DNA from: Bacteroidota bacterium
GTDB lineage: Bacteria; Bacteroidota; Ignavibacteria; UBA10030; UBA8401
NCBI GenBank assembly: GCA_041658205.1
Contig: JBBAAO010000001.1
Span: 2,542,001-2,606,000, forward strand
Direction of reading: 5' to 3'
DNA: 64,000 bases
In this document: piece by piece, positions 7,178 through 15,387 of the stretch
Layout: the number at the start of each line of letters is the position of its first letter
Position numbering within the stretch: the first letter of the stretch is position 1
Notes under the pieces: model-generated
What the model saw: the letters and a program-made list of their open reading frames with translations, nothing else
What the model was told of the DNA's origin: nothing
Database searches by the model: none
Program-made: the position numbers and the translations under genes

Positions 7178-8986
7178 TTATTTCAGGAGCATCAATTTCC
7201 TCACCTGTGATTTTCCATTGGATGTCAGTCGGGCGAAATAGATGCCGCTTGTCAGTCTCTTCGCATCGAATGTTTCAGAATATGATCCTGAAGCTCTCGC
7301 GTCATTCACCAGCATTTTCACTTCCCGACCAATCACATCATACACTTTCAACGTTATAAATCCATCGACTTGTATGCTAAATCCGATAGTTGTTGTGGGA
7401 TTAAATGGATTAGGAAAATTTTGTGCAAGCTCAAATTTCAGCGGTGAGGTGTTAATTACTGCTTCAACTTGCTGTGAATATTCGAATTTTCCGTCACGGT
7501 CTATCTGTTTTAAGCGATAAGAATATTTTCCAGCAGATTGGTTTTTATCGATAAAGGTATATTCTTTTGGAGAGTTGATTGTGCCATTGCCTTCAACGAA
7601 ACCGATGCGGGTCCACTCATCCCCACCCCGCCCTCCCCCTTTTAGAGGGAGGGTTTGGGAGAGGATTCGGCGTTCAATTTCAAATCCATAGTTATTTACT
7701 TCAGTTGCCGTTTTCCAGTAGAGTTCAGTCGTTCTTCCCCGAGCAAGTGCAGAAAATGCTATTAACTCTACGGGAAGCGGATCAACACCTTCGTAAGCTC
7801 CGATGGAAGGCGTAGTACCAGAGCGTGTCGTTCCATCCAGATCTGTTGATGGAGCACCAGTTGGTGTTCCAGCATGATATGCCGGTGATGATGTGCTTGT
7901 AAAATGATAATTCGTTGTGCTTACAAACAGAGGATCGCTTCCGCTAATATTGTTTGTACCTAAGGTCGCTCCATCGGCATCGGTTGTAGCCGTGTTGTTG
8001 TAATAGAGATTGTTGGAAAGATTCCCTGAAACAAAGGACCGTATTGCACCGTTATTTGACGTCCCAGCGCTTCCGTTATTCCCTCCCCCGGTAGTTCCCC
8101 CAACGGCAGAATTGTTGCAGAAAATATTATTCTTCACCAAGGTACTGCCGCCTGCATCTATCGCACCGGCATTGGCATTACCTCCGTATCCTGCATTTTG
8201 ACTGTTTGAAGAACCACCAAGACCGCCGGTTGATTTGTTACCATAAAATGTGTTATTCATAATTAATGCCGCACCAGCACTCGACGAATTGATACCACCT
8301 CCGTACGAATTTCCGCCCGAAGTGCCATCACCGCTCCACCCTCCACGGAAATCCTTACCTCCTCCACCCAATGCAATATTATGACTAATCACATTATTTC
8401 GAATGGTAGCAGTTGTGCTAGATGCTAAATATAATCCACCGCCATAAGCACCGCCGCCTTGAGTTCCGCCAGTTGGCTGATAAAAATCATATCCCCGAAC
8501 AGTATCTCGCGTAATAATATTGTTTTGAATGATCGGCGACCCATCTTCAATATAAATTCCTCCTCCTTTGCTAAAGTTCGTAAAACTTGAAGTATCTATA
8601 GCATATCCGCCGGTAATCGTAAATCCTTGAACGATTGTTGTTGAAGAGTTTGAAATACAATTGAGCACCCTATGTCCGTCACCAGTTGCATCAATAATTG
8701 TTGTCGCAGCACCTGCCGACCCGCTCAATGTTACTCCGCTCACCATACTCAGCGGAAAGGTTTCTCCGAGTGTTTTATTATATGTTCCGGCAGCGACACT
8801 AATCACATCACCGTTTGCAACAACAGACAATGCTTTGGTGATTGTTTTGAAAGCCGTTCCAGACGACGTTCCGGCATTACCGTCACTTCCCGTCATGGCA
8901 TTCACGAAATAATTGGTTGCGGTTGATACAGACACCATCAATATTGTTGTTACTGTAACCCACAGCAAACGATACCTCTTTCTCAT
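7178..8986 (-). CDS. Secreted right-handed beta-helix protein with T9SS sorting domain
   Basis: 602 residues from the ATG at 8986, which has GGAGG 5 bases upstream; a longer frame lacks this. A signal peptide (about residues 1-23) is followed by a DUF1565-like opening (YFVNAMTGSDGNAGTSSGTAFKT, split here as YFVNAMTGSDGN and SSGTAFKTI). Gly/Asn/Ser-rich parallel beta-helix repeats follow (about 60-400), of the kind found in surface polysaccharide-binding or lyase proteins. No catalytic residues can be assigned. A fibronectin-like linker (PVELIAFSA, TATEVNNYGFEIERR) leads to the type A sorting domain (NFPNPFNPTTTIGF, ending LMLLK). The protein should be exported by Sec and passed across the outer membrane by T9SS. 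A palindromic DNA repeat is inserted in frame in the linker. Confidence 0.85.
   Translation of the reverse strand: MRKRYRLLWVTVTTILMVSVSTATNYFVNAMTGSDGNAGTSSGTAFKTITKALSVVANGDVISVAAGTYNKTLGETFPLSMVSGVTLSGSAGAATTIIDATGDGHRVLNCISNSSTTIVQGFTITGGYAIDTSSFTNFSKGGGIYIEDGSPIIQNNIITRDTVRGYDFYQPTGGTQGGGAYGGGLYLASSTTATIRNNVISHNIALGGGGKDFRGGWSGDGTSGGNSYGGGINSSSAGAALIMNNTFYGNKSTGGLGGSSNSQNAGYGGNANAGAIDAGGSTLVKNNIFCNNSAVGGTTGGGNNGSAGTSNNGAIRSFVSGNLSNNLYYNNTATTDADGATLGTNNISGSDPLFVSTTNYHFTSTSSPAYHAGTPTGAPSTDLDGTTRSGTTPSIGAYEGVDPLPVELIAFSALARGRTTELYWKTATEVNNYGFEIERRILSQTLPLKGGGRGGDEWTRIGFVEGNGTINSPKEYTFIDKNQSAGKYSYRLKQIDRDGKFEYSQQVEAVINTSPLKFELAQNFPNPFNPTTTIGFSIQVDGFITLKVYDVIGREVKMLVNDARASGSYSETFDAKRLTSGIYFARLTSNGKSQVRKLMLLK
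7618..7667. repeat. Palindromic GC-rich repeat inserted in frame in a T9SS gene
   Basis: A C-rich then G-rich imperfect inverted repeat (CCCTCCCCCT near 7631-7640, GAGGGAGGG near 7645-7653) inside the reading frame at 7178-8986. On the coding strand it yields LSQTLPLKGGGRGGDEW. Sequences coding for similar 'LPLKGGG' peptides are familiar as dispersed intergenic repeats in many bacterial genomes. The paralogues at 15388 and 17505 have unrelated residues at the same position, which supports an insertion. Confidence 0.65.
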
Positions 8987-9026
8987 CGATCCTCCATTGA
9001 GCAAAATGATTGATTGTAGTTCATTA

Positions 9027-9629
9027 CTACTTTTTTATATTTCCATTTTTATATACTTCATTCCGTGTTTTTCTGCCTAACGAATCCCACTGAAACCATT
9101 TTCCATTTCGCTCGCCATCAGTTACCTCTGATAATTCCTTCATCTGTCCGTTGGAATACCATGCGTAGATCGTTCGATTATTCTTGCGAAAGTCATTGTT
9201 TTCAAAGAACGGTTTACTATCCTCATCCCAGGCCCGTTCATACCCTGCAGCGGAGTTTCGTTCAAGACTGAGCTGCCCATTTTCATGAAAGGATTGTTCC
9301 ATTATTACGGCATTATTTACTCTCATTGATGTTCTAAGAAGTTTTCCGGAAGGATAAAAGGAAATGGTATGAATAATGCTTGTTGTGTCATTTCGCATCA
9401 CATACGTTTCGTAAAAAAGATTTCCATTCTTAAAGTGCCCAATGGATTTGAACCACTTCCCGTTGTTGTAAACTGTCTCGGTGGTATAATCCCCAAATGA
9501 GATGTCCACACTGTGTTGCACAACACTTGTCACTCCAGCAGGAAGCAACGGTTTCTTATCCATTAAATTGCATCCTGCTGTTATCATGATCATCGCTAGT
9601 ACAATGAGAATCATTCTATTTAACTTCAA
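9027..9629 (-). CDS. MORN-repeat (YwqK-like) lipoprotein
   Basis: 200 residues starting at a TTG at 9629, chosen because AAGGAGG (9635-9641) is ideally placed and no ATG fits as well. Signal peptide with lipobox ITAGC. The body has repeated short units of the form 'YxNGxxxxxxxxKNG' (FYPSGKLLRT, FHENGQLSLER, WYSNGQMKELSE, NGKWFQWDSLGR), typical of MORN_2/YwqK-type proteins. Many of these are annotated as antitoxins, but in Bacteroidota they are usually surface lipoproteins with no known role. No toxin gene is adjacent. It lies between a T9SS cargo gene and a receiver protein, all on the minus strand. Confidence 0.78.
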   Translation of the reverse strand: MKLNRMILIVLAMIMITAGCNLMDKKPLLPAGVTSVVQHSVDISFGDYTTETVYNNGKWFKSIGHFKNGNLFYETYVMRNDTTSIIHTISFYPSGKLLRTSMRVNNAVIMEQSFHENGQLSLERNSAAGYERAWDEDSKPFFENNDFRKNNRTIYAWYSNGQMKELSEVTDGERNGKWFQWDSLGRKTRNEVYKNGNIKK

Positions 9630-9681
9630 GGTATCCTCCTTACGATATTTGTTATTTAAATAATTACGATCGAATTACATT

Positions 9682-10068
9682 TCATTTGATCTTAATAGAT
9701 ATTGCTGTTTTTTCCTTTATTAGATCCGGCAATAATGACAGTGATTCTTTTTGAATAAACGCGGCTGCCCCTGCTTTCAATGTCGCATCACGTACTCCTT
9801 CTTCAACGGAATTAGTCACCATGATCACTTTTGCATCAGGATGATGTTTCTTGATCTCGGAAAGAGCTGTTATACCACTCATCGGTTTCATCATCACATC
9901 CATCAACACCCAATCTGGGAGTAACCGATTATAAGAATCGATAGCATCACGCCCGTTGGAACATTCAATGAAAGAACAAAGGATGACTGAAAGAGTATCT
10001 TTGATAACTTCCCGAATTCTTTCATTATCATCCACAATCATAATCGTTACAATGCCGCTTGGTTTCAT
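9682..10068 (-). CDS. Stand-alone response regulator receiver
   Basis: 128 residues that form a single CheY-like receiver. Acidic pocket residues Asp13 and Asp14 (IVDDN), phospho-acceptor Asp57 (MDVMM) and Lys107 (IQKES) are all present. There is no output domain. It lies downstream of a NarL-type regulator and a propeller histidine kinase on the same strand, 170 bases after the regulator. A set of three inverted heptamers sits in that gap. It may act as a phosphate sink or as a partner for another protein. A paralogue is at 19598-19948 in the second copy of the cassette. Confidence 0.88.
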   Translation of the reverse strand: MKPSGIVTIMIVDDNERIREVIKDTLSVILCSFIECSNGRDAIDSYNRLLPDWVLMDVMMKPMSGITALSEIKKHHPDAKVIMVTNSVEEGVRDATLKAGAAAFIQKESLSLLPDLIKEKTAISIKIK

Positions 10069-10112
10069 TGATCGAAATTGGATAAAATAGTCCGAATATG
10101 ATGTAGCGATGA

Positions 10113-10142
10113 ATACTCAATTTTCATGAGTATCAATACTCA
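10113..10142. promoter_or_regulatory. Three heptamers, possible regulator-binding site
   Basis: ATACTCA at 10113-10119, its exact reverse complement TGAGTAT at 10127-10133, and ATACTCA again at 10136-10142. The array lies 45-75 bases upstream of the receiver gene start and downstream of the NarL-type gene. The two-fold arrangement suits a dimeric HTH regulator such as the NarL-type protein next to it. This is inference from position and symmetry. Confidence 0.4.
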
Positions 10143-10238
10143 GAGGTTGGAGTTCAGAAATGAACATTTTGTTATTGTTTTCAGGAGGTTCTTTTGATTA
10201 CACGCTACAGGATAATGCTGAAGCGGCGCGGCATCAAT

Positions 10239-10883
10239 TCAAACGAGAAGATGTTTGTTTTCAAGGGCGAATGGAAGGAGGGCATTTGCACCGTGTAGAT
10301 TGAGCTTAGTACATATATTATTGCGGTGATTCTCCACTGTTCGAATGCTGACAAACAATATATCGGCAATCTCTTTGCTCGATTTTTTTTCTGCGATCAA
10401 TCGCAAAATCTTCATCTCGGTGGACGTAAGTCTGTGCAAACCATGTTCTTTATTCCCGGTTTTCAACTTATCATGTAATCTAAACAGGTAGTCGGAGATG
10501 GAAGCGGTAACATAGAACTTTCCCTGTAGCACATTATGGATACATTGGAGGATATCGTCCGTCACAGATTCTTTCAGAAGGTATCCGTTTGCACCGAGGT
10601 CCATCGCTTTTTCAAAGATGTGTTCTTCAGTATGCATCGTCAAAAATACGACCTTAGTTGGAAGTGTTAATTCGCTGATCTTTCTCAACACTTCAAAGCC
10701 ATTCATTTTGGGCATTTGAATATCAAGTAGTGCAATATCGGGTCTCCGTTCTGTGATGAATTTCAGTGCGGAAATACCATCGCCGCTCTCTCCGACCACA
10801 TCAAAGTCAGCCTCTGATGAAATAATTTCTATCAGTCCTTTTCGAAAGATCGGATGATCGTCTGCAATGAATATTGTTTTCAT
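10239..10883 (-). CDS. NarL/LuxR-type response regulator
   Basis: 214 residues. The receiver domain has Asp8/Asp9 (IADDHP), phospho-acceptor Asp54 (LLDIQMP) and Lys104 (YLLKES). A LuxR-type HTH domain at about residues 148-205 reads LTSTEMKILRLIAEKKSSKE (part), then RTVENHRNNICTKL. The gene starts 17 bases after the stop of the propeller histidine kinase, so they form a cognate pair in one operon. The likely targets are the neighbouring T9SS cargo genes or the genes for using some polymer, but no binding site is proven. Confidence 0.93.
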   Translation of the reverse strand: MKTIFIADDHPIFRKGLIEIISSEADFDVVGESGDGISALKFITERRPDIALLDIQMPKMNGFEVLRKISELTLPTKVVFLTMHTEEHIFEKAMDLGANGYLLKESVTDDILQCIHNVLQGKFYVTASISDYLFRLHDKLKTGNKEHGLHRLTSTEMKILRLIAEKKSSKEIADILFVSIRTVENHRNNICTKLNLHGANALLPFALENKHLLV

Positions 10884-10900
10884 AGAAATTGTATCTCTCT

Positions 10901-13852
10901 TTATACTATTGGGATTGTAATTTTAATGACAGTTCCTTTTTCCGGTGACGATTCAATAGCGTATTGTCCATTAAGAATTTTCACCCGTTCATTTAAACTG
11001 CGCATTCCATATCCTTCTTTTTTAATTTTTGGATCAAATCCTTTTCCATCATCTTTAATGATCATCCGGATCGATTGTTCGTCTTTCACAACGATAACCT
11101 CAATATTCTTTGCGCCGGAATGTTTTATTGAATTGTTCAGTGTTTCTTGAATGACTCTATAGAGATGAATCTGCTGTTCCTTGGGGAGAAGATCATCAAT
11201 CTGTTCAATAGTATAAGACAATGTGTTGTCAATAAGCGTTGCTATCCGTTTCAACATAGATTCGACCGCTGAGGTAATTCCAATCTCATCAATCTGAAGT
11301 GGATGAAGATTGTAGGTGATCTTCCTGACGTCGTTGATCGATTCCAGTGCACTGTCAGAAATGATCTCAAATTCCTTTTGCATCAATGATCGTTCTTCCT
11401 TCTTTAAGCCCATCTTTGCCCGATTTGCGATAATCAACAGATTCTGGCCGAGTCCGTCATGCAATTCGGAAGCGATTCTTTTCCGTTCTGATTCATACAC
11501 TTCCATCAATTGCTTTGAAAATAACTCCTGTGATTGCGCCTCTTTCCTCAAACGGTTGATCCGCTGCATTACTATTCCATAGCCGATTCCCGAAAAAATG
11601 ATCAGCGTTATTGTTATAAACCACCATGTTTTCCAGTACGGCGAGAGAATTTCAAATGAATATGCTACCGGAGTAGACCACTCGCCGTTCCTATTCCGAG
11701 CACGAACATAGAACGTATATCCACCCGATGGAAGCGTTGTGTATCGAATGGTCCGTTGTTTTGTTGCCGAGTTCCATTCGTTTTCAATACCTGCAAGTTT
11801 GTACTGAAATTCCATATTTCGTTCATCGTAAAAACTTAACGACGTTGACAAAAACGTCACCGTGCGTTCATCATACGAAAGGATAGTTTTTGCAGTAACT
11901 ATCGTTTGCTCACTTTCACCTGATAATCGTTCAATTTTTACAGAAGGTTTGGGGATAGACGAAAGTTGTTCAGAACGTGGAAATTTGGTCAACCCTCCGG
12001 ATGTGGCAAACCAAAGATTCCCTTCATTATCTTCATCGATTGCTTGTATAATATCTCCGGATAAACCGTCCCGGGTATCGTATCGCGCAAGGACTGAATC
12101 TGACCATTCTATCACTCCCGACAATGTTCCAAACCATAAATGTCCGGATGAATCTTCATGCACCGTCGTCACACGGATATTCCCATCGTGAAATTGCGAA
12201 TCTGAAAGCTGATGAAACTCTCCATTTTTTCTGTAGACGACACGCCCCCCCAACACAAACCAGATCCTACCTTGAGAATCTTCCATCATCCGTTCAACTC
12301 TCTTTCTCTGCATTCCTTCTGTTGAATCAAATGTTGATACTACCCCGTCTTGAATATATCCGACCCGGTTGTCTGTACTAAACCACAATCGACCTTCATG
12401 ATCAATCATCATTGTTGAAATATCATTGTCGGGGATTTTGTCGCGAACGCCATAGGAGGCAACAATGCTCTTGTTTTTAATATTCACAATCTCCCCTTTC
12501 AATCCTACCCAAACTCCCCCGTGTCTATCTGCAACAAGAGAAGAAATAAACAGCATGGCAGGTTTACCGGAAATTTTCTGTCGTACAAATTTTTTGCCGT
12601 CGTACATAACCAGTCCAGACTGTGTACCGAACCATATTTGCCCACTCTTGTCTTCCGTCATGCTAAAGACCACTAAATCTTTCAGAAGAGGATTCTGGTC
12701 CAAGATATGGACGCTATGATCTTTTTCTATTTTATACAACGGAGAAAAACCACCGCACCACACAGTATTTGATTTATCTACTAGCACCGTCAAGATGCCG
12801 GATATTCCCTGCAGTTCTTTGAAATTTAATGTATACCGACTTGGAAGTTTCATTGCTCCGTTCCCAGTTGCGATCCAAATTGACCCTTCACGGTCTTCCA
12901 TAATGCAACCGATCGATTCACTCACCAATCCTTGTGGTGTTCGAATACGAACAGTCCTTCCGTTCTGTCTGACGATGATACCCCGTGTCGTTCCAATCCA
13001 CAATGAACCTTTTGAATCCTCCAGTAATGACTGTGTTTTTATTGGTTCATCATATTCTTTCGGATGAAGGATTCGCTGTTTTGTATTATTGTGATATCCG
13101 AATACTCCCTTGTTCTCTTCCTCTCTTCCTTCAGTCGTTCCAAAAACAACTTTCCCCTCTTTTTGAACAATAATTGCAAGTGTTGTAGCGTCATGTATTT
13201 TTTTCCATGAAACAATTCTCTGTTTCTCTACAGTGTATTGTGTTACTCCTCCGTTCGTTCCAATCCATATTTTCCCAGATTTGTCTCTGGCCATGATCCG
13301 CACCCAGTCACTATGCAAACCGGAATCTTTGGTAAGATATGTGGTTGTTCCATTATTCCATAAGACTACTGCACCTCTCCTTGTTCCAATGACCATTGTT
13401 CCTAAACTATCGCTCAGTAATGCATATACCGAATCACTGGAAATGATTTTTTGATTTGCCGTTATCCATTCAACACTATTTTTTTCTCCATACCGCACTT
13501 TTGCAATACCGTTTCCTTCCGTTGCAATCCAAATCGTCCCCGATGCATCCTCTGCAAATCGAGTAACTACGGATCGTTCTGCTCCCTTTGTTGCATACCG
13601 TATAAAGCGATTCCCATCATAACGGAAAGCTCCACCAATACCGCCAAACCAAAGAGAGTTTTTTGAATCTTGAAATATCGTATTGATGGAAGCTAATTCC
13701 AGGCCATCTGCGGATGAGTAATGCTTAAACGAATAGGTTTGTGACAAAGCAAACGGTGAGAACGTTGATAGGATGAATAATATTTGGGAGAATAATAATT
13801 TGGAAGCCAGATTTTGCTCCATCTTGAAAGAAAGTGTCAATATCTTTTGCAT
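10901..13852 (-). CDS. Two-component propeller sensor histidine kinase
   Basis: 983 residues. A signal peptide (about residues 1-38, ending ALSQ; an internal Met11 is an alternative start) leads into a periplasmic beta-propeller built of Reg_prop repeats (SLWFGGIGG, TIWIATEGNG, KIWIGTNGG, SLWIGTTRG and more). A Y_Y_Y domain follows at about 640-735, then one membrane helix at about 745-765. The cytoplasmic part has a HisKA_3 dimerisation helix (RKRIASELHDGLGQNLL) and HATPase_c (DDGKGFD, GYGMRSL). This is the Bacteroidota-type sensor often used to detect polysaccharide fragments or other extracellular ligands. The ligand here is unknown. No good ribosome site precedes either candidate start. 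Confidence 0.92.
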   Translation of the reverse strand: MQKILTLSFKMEQNLASKLLFSQILFILSTFSPFALSQTYSFKHYSSADGLELASINTIFQDSKNSLWFGGIGGAFRYDGNRFIRYATKGAERSVVTRFAEDASGTIWIATEGNGIAKVRYGEKNSVEWITANQKIISSDSVYALLSDSLGTMVIGTRRGAVVLWNNGTTTYLTKDSGLHSDWVRIMARDKSGKIWIGTNGGVTQYTVEKQRIVSWKKIHDATTLAIIVQKEGKVVFGTTEGREEENKGVFGYHNNTKQRILHPKEYDEPIKTQSLLEDSKGSLWIGTTRGIIVRQNGRTVRIRTPQGLVSESIGCIMEDREGSIWIATGNGAMKLPSRYTLNFKELQGISGILTVLVDKSNTVWCGGFSPLYKIEKDHSVHILDQNPLLKDLVVFSMTEDKSGQIWFGTQSGLVMYDGKKFVRQKISGKPAMLFISSLVADRHGGVWVGLKGEIVNIKNKSIVASYGVRDKIPDNDISTMMIDHEGRLWFSTDNRVGYIQDGVVSTFDSTEGMQRKRVERMMEDSQGRIWFVLGGRVVYRKNGEFHQLSDSQFHDGNIRVTTVHEDSSGHLWFGTLSGVIEWSDSVLARYDTRDGLSGDIIQAIDEDNEGNLWFATSGGLTKFPRSEQLSSIPKPSVKIERLSGESEQTIVTAKTILSYDERTVTFLSTSLSFYDERNMEFQYKLAGIENEWNSATKQRTIRYTTLPSGGYTFYVRARNRNGEWSTPVAYSFEILSPYWKTWWFITITLIIFSGIGYGIVMQRINRLRKEAQSQELFSKQLMEVYESERKRIASELHDGLGQNLLIIANRAKMGLKKEERSLMQKEFEIISDSALESINDVRKITYNLHPLQIDEIGITSAVESMLKRIATLIDNTLSYTIEQIDDLLPKEQQIHLYRVIQETLNNSIKHSGAKNIEVIVVKDEQSIRMIIKDDGKGFDPKIKKEGYGMRSLNERVKILNGQYAIESSPEKGTVIKITIPIV

Positions 13853-14285
13853 TTGCTATACATTATTCAATATACATAACTCACTGAAGTTAATACATTT
13901 GTTAGTTATAAAAGGATAGTGAACAAATGCAAAAGGCGAATGAATATCCACCTTTTGCGTTTATCATTTTTACACACTTGATATCAGATTGTATAGAAAC
14001 GACTGAACATCGATCTTTTACATACATTGAAATTCGATATTTTGTAGAAACCAATTCATTCAAAAGAAAGGAGATCAGCCACAGAACAAACTACGTTAAT
14101 TGACCTTGACATACATAGCCAATCAAACACTGCAACCATGGATTGGTCTTCACCCAAGGCAAATCTACTCAGACAAAGATGTAGCGCAGCTTTTCTGTGC
14201 AATCCGCGAACACTAGTCCGATGATCGTCGTTTATTCCTCTCAACGTATTGTGTTTACTCTGTATGATTCTTTGCCGCTTTCATA
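13853..14285. other. Intergenic stretch without a gene
   Basis: 433 bases between two minus-strand genes. It must hold the promoter of the propeller kinase operon (toward 13853). A 62-codon frame at 14056-14244 on the minus strand has no ribosome site and no recognisable protein pattern, so it is not called. No strong hairpin or repeat was seen. Confidence 0.5.
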
Positions 14286-15131
14286 CTATTTCAATACTGT
14301 CATCTTCTTCAATTGAATTTTATCGCCGCTTTGCAATTTTGCAAGATAAATGCCGCTTGAATATTTTGATGCATCAAACGTGACGGAATAATATCCTGCT
14401 CCTTTCAATTCATTCACCAATGTTGCTACTTCTCTTCCGATCTCATCATACACTTTCAATGTTGTATACGCTTTCGTCGGTAACTGATAACTTATCATGG
14501 TCGTGGGATTGAATGGATTGGGATAGTTTTGCAACAACACAAAACTATTTGGAAGAATATCTTTTTCTTTTTCAACGTCGGTCGTATTTGTAAAACTGAT
14601 ATCATCAAGATACAGAAACGACCAGGATGAATGTGCCGCATCCGCTTGAAATTTCATTTCGACGGTCTGCCCGGCAGCGGCACTCAAATCAAAATATCCG
14701 GCAGTCCAAACTTCTTTTTGGCTGTAATAGCATATGTAGGTATCAAGAAGTTTTTGTCCGGCTATATATACCCGGATCTGCCCACCCCACAAGGCATTAC
14801 ATTCGGAACCGACGTCATTACGATCCTGATAATAGAATTTGAGATACAATGGAGTAGTGTTTGGCAATGCTACCGTTTGTGAAATTGAATTGACTTCGTA
14901 ATTGAAACCCCCAATCCGTGCTATATATTGTCCTGAATGAGGGGTCACTGCCGGTGATATTGTCGCAGAAGCAAAACCAGCGGCTGTACTTATGAGCGTA
15001 AAATTTCCTGTGCTCGATTCAGTCCAGCCATTATTCCGACCTAATTCAAAACCGCTGTTGAGAATTCCTTGCGCATGAAGGACACCGACAATAACAAAAG
15101 AAACCAACAATAATTTTCGTATCACTTTCAT
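14286..15131 (-). CDS. Small T9SS cargo protein with jelly-roll-like domain
   Basis: 281 residues. A signal peptide ends HAQG. The body (about residues 22-185) opens with ILNSGFELG and W-rich beta segments, ending with SWSFLYLDDISFTN. That pattern is seen in carbohydrate-binding or MAM-like beta-sandwich modules of secreted proteins (N-GFE at the start, LDDI-F at the end). A type A sorting domain closes the protein (NYPNPFNPTTMISY, EIGREVATLVNE, ending MTVLK). GGAG lies 7 bases before the ATG. It should be secreted and surface-attached or released by T9SS. Binding specificity cannot be told. Confidence 0.82.
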   Translation of the reverse strand: MKVIRKLLLVSFVIVGVLHAQGILNSGFELGRNNGWTESSTGNFTLISTAAGFASATISPAVTPHSGQYIARIGGFNYEVNSISQTVALPNTTPLYLKFYYQDRNDVGSECNALWGGQIRVYIAGQKLLDTYICYYSQKEVWTAGYFDLSAAAGQTVEMKFQADAAHSSWSFLYLDDISFTNTTDVEKEKDILPNSFVLLQNYPNPFNPTTMISYQLPTKAYTTLKVYDEIGREVATLVNELKGAGYYSVTFDASKYSSGIYLAKLQSGDKIQLKKMTVLK

Positions 15132-15323
15132 TGTTTACTCCATTGTAAGTTTAGTTTGTGATACATACACATTGGTGATTTCTTTGTTGAGATCTTTCAT
15201 TATCAACCGACCTTACTTTGGCAACGACAATTTCGGAGATTTACTTTTATGATGTCAACTTACCAAAATTGAATAGGCTTGTCAATCAACGTCTGTATTG
15301 CAGGACACATAGAGGATAAAACA

Positions 15324-15365
15324 AAAATAGTCCGATCGAGTGAACTCGTATAATCGGACTATTTT
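15324..15365 (-). terminator. Intrinsic terminator after the LamG-type T9SS gene
   Basis: Outer arms 15324-15336 and 15353-15365 pair perfectly, and a small inner stem (CGAG/CTCG) lies in the loop. The A/T-rich stem foot supplies a T-run on either strand. It lies 23 bases past the stop of the gene at 15388-17253 on the minus strand. Confidence 0.75.
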
Positions 15366-15387
15366 GTATGATATCGTTTCTGAAATG

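Noticed and set aside
9027..9629. Toxin-antitoxin pair, because YwqK-like proteins are often named antitoxins
   Set aside because: No small toxin gene is adjacent, and the protein is a lipoprotein with MORN repeats, so the surface role is more likely.
14056..14244. 62-codon minus-strand frame in the gap before the small T9SS gene
   Set aside because: No ribosome site, no recognised pattern, composition typical of non-coding DNA.
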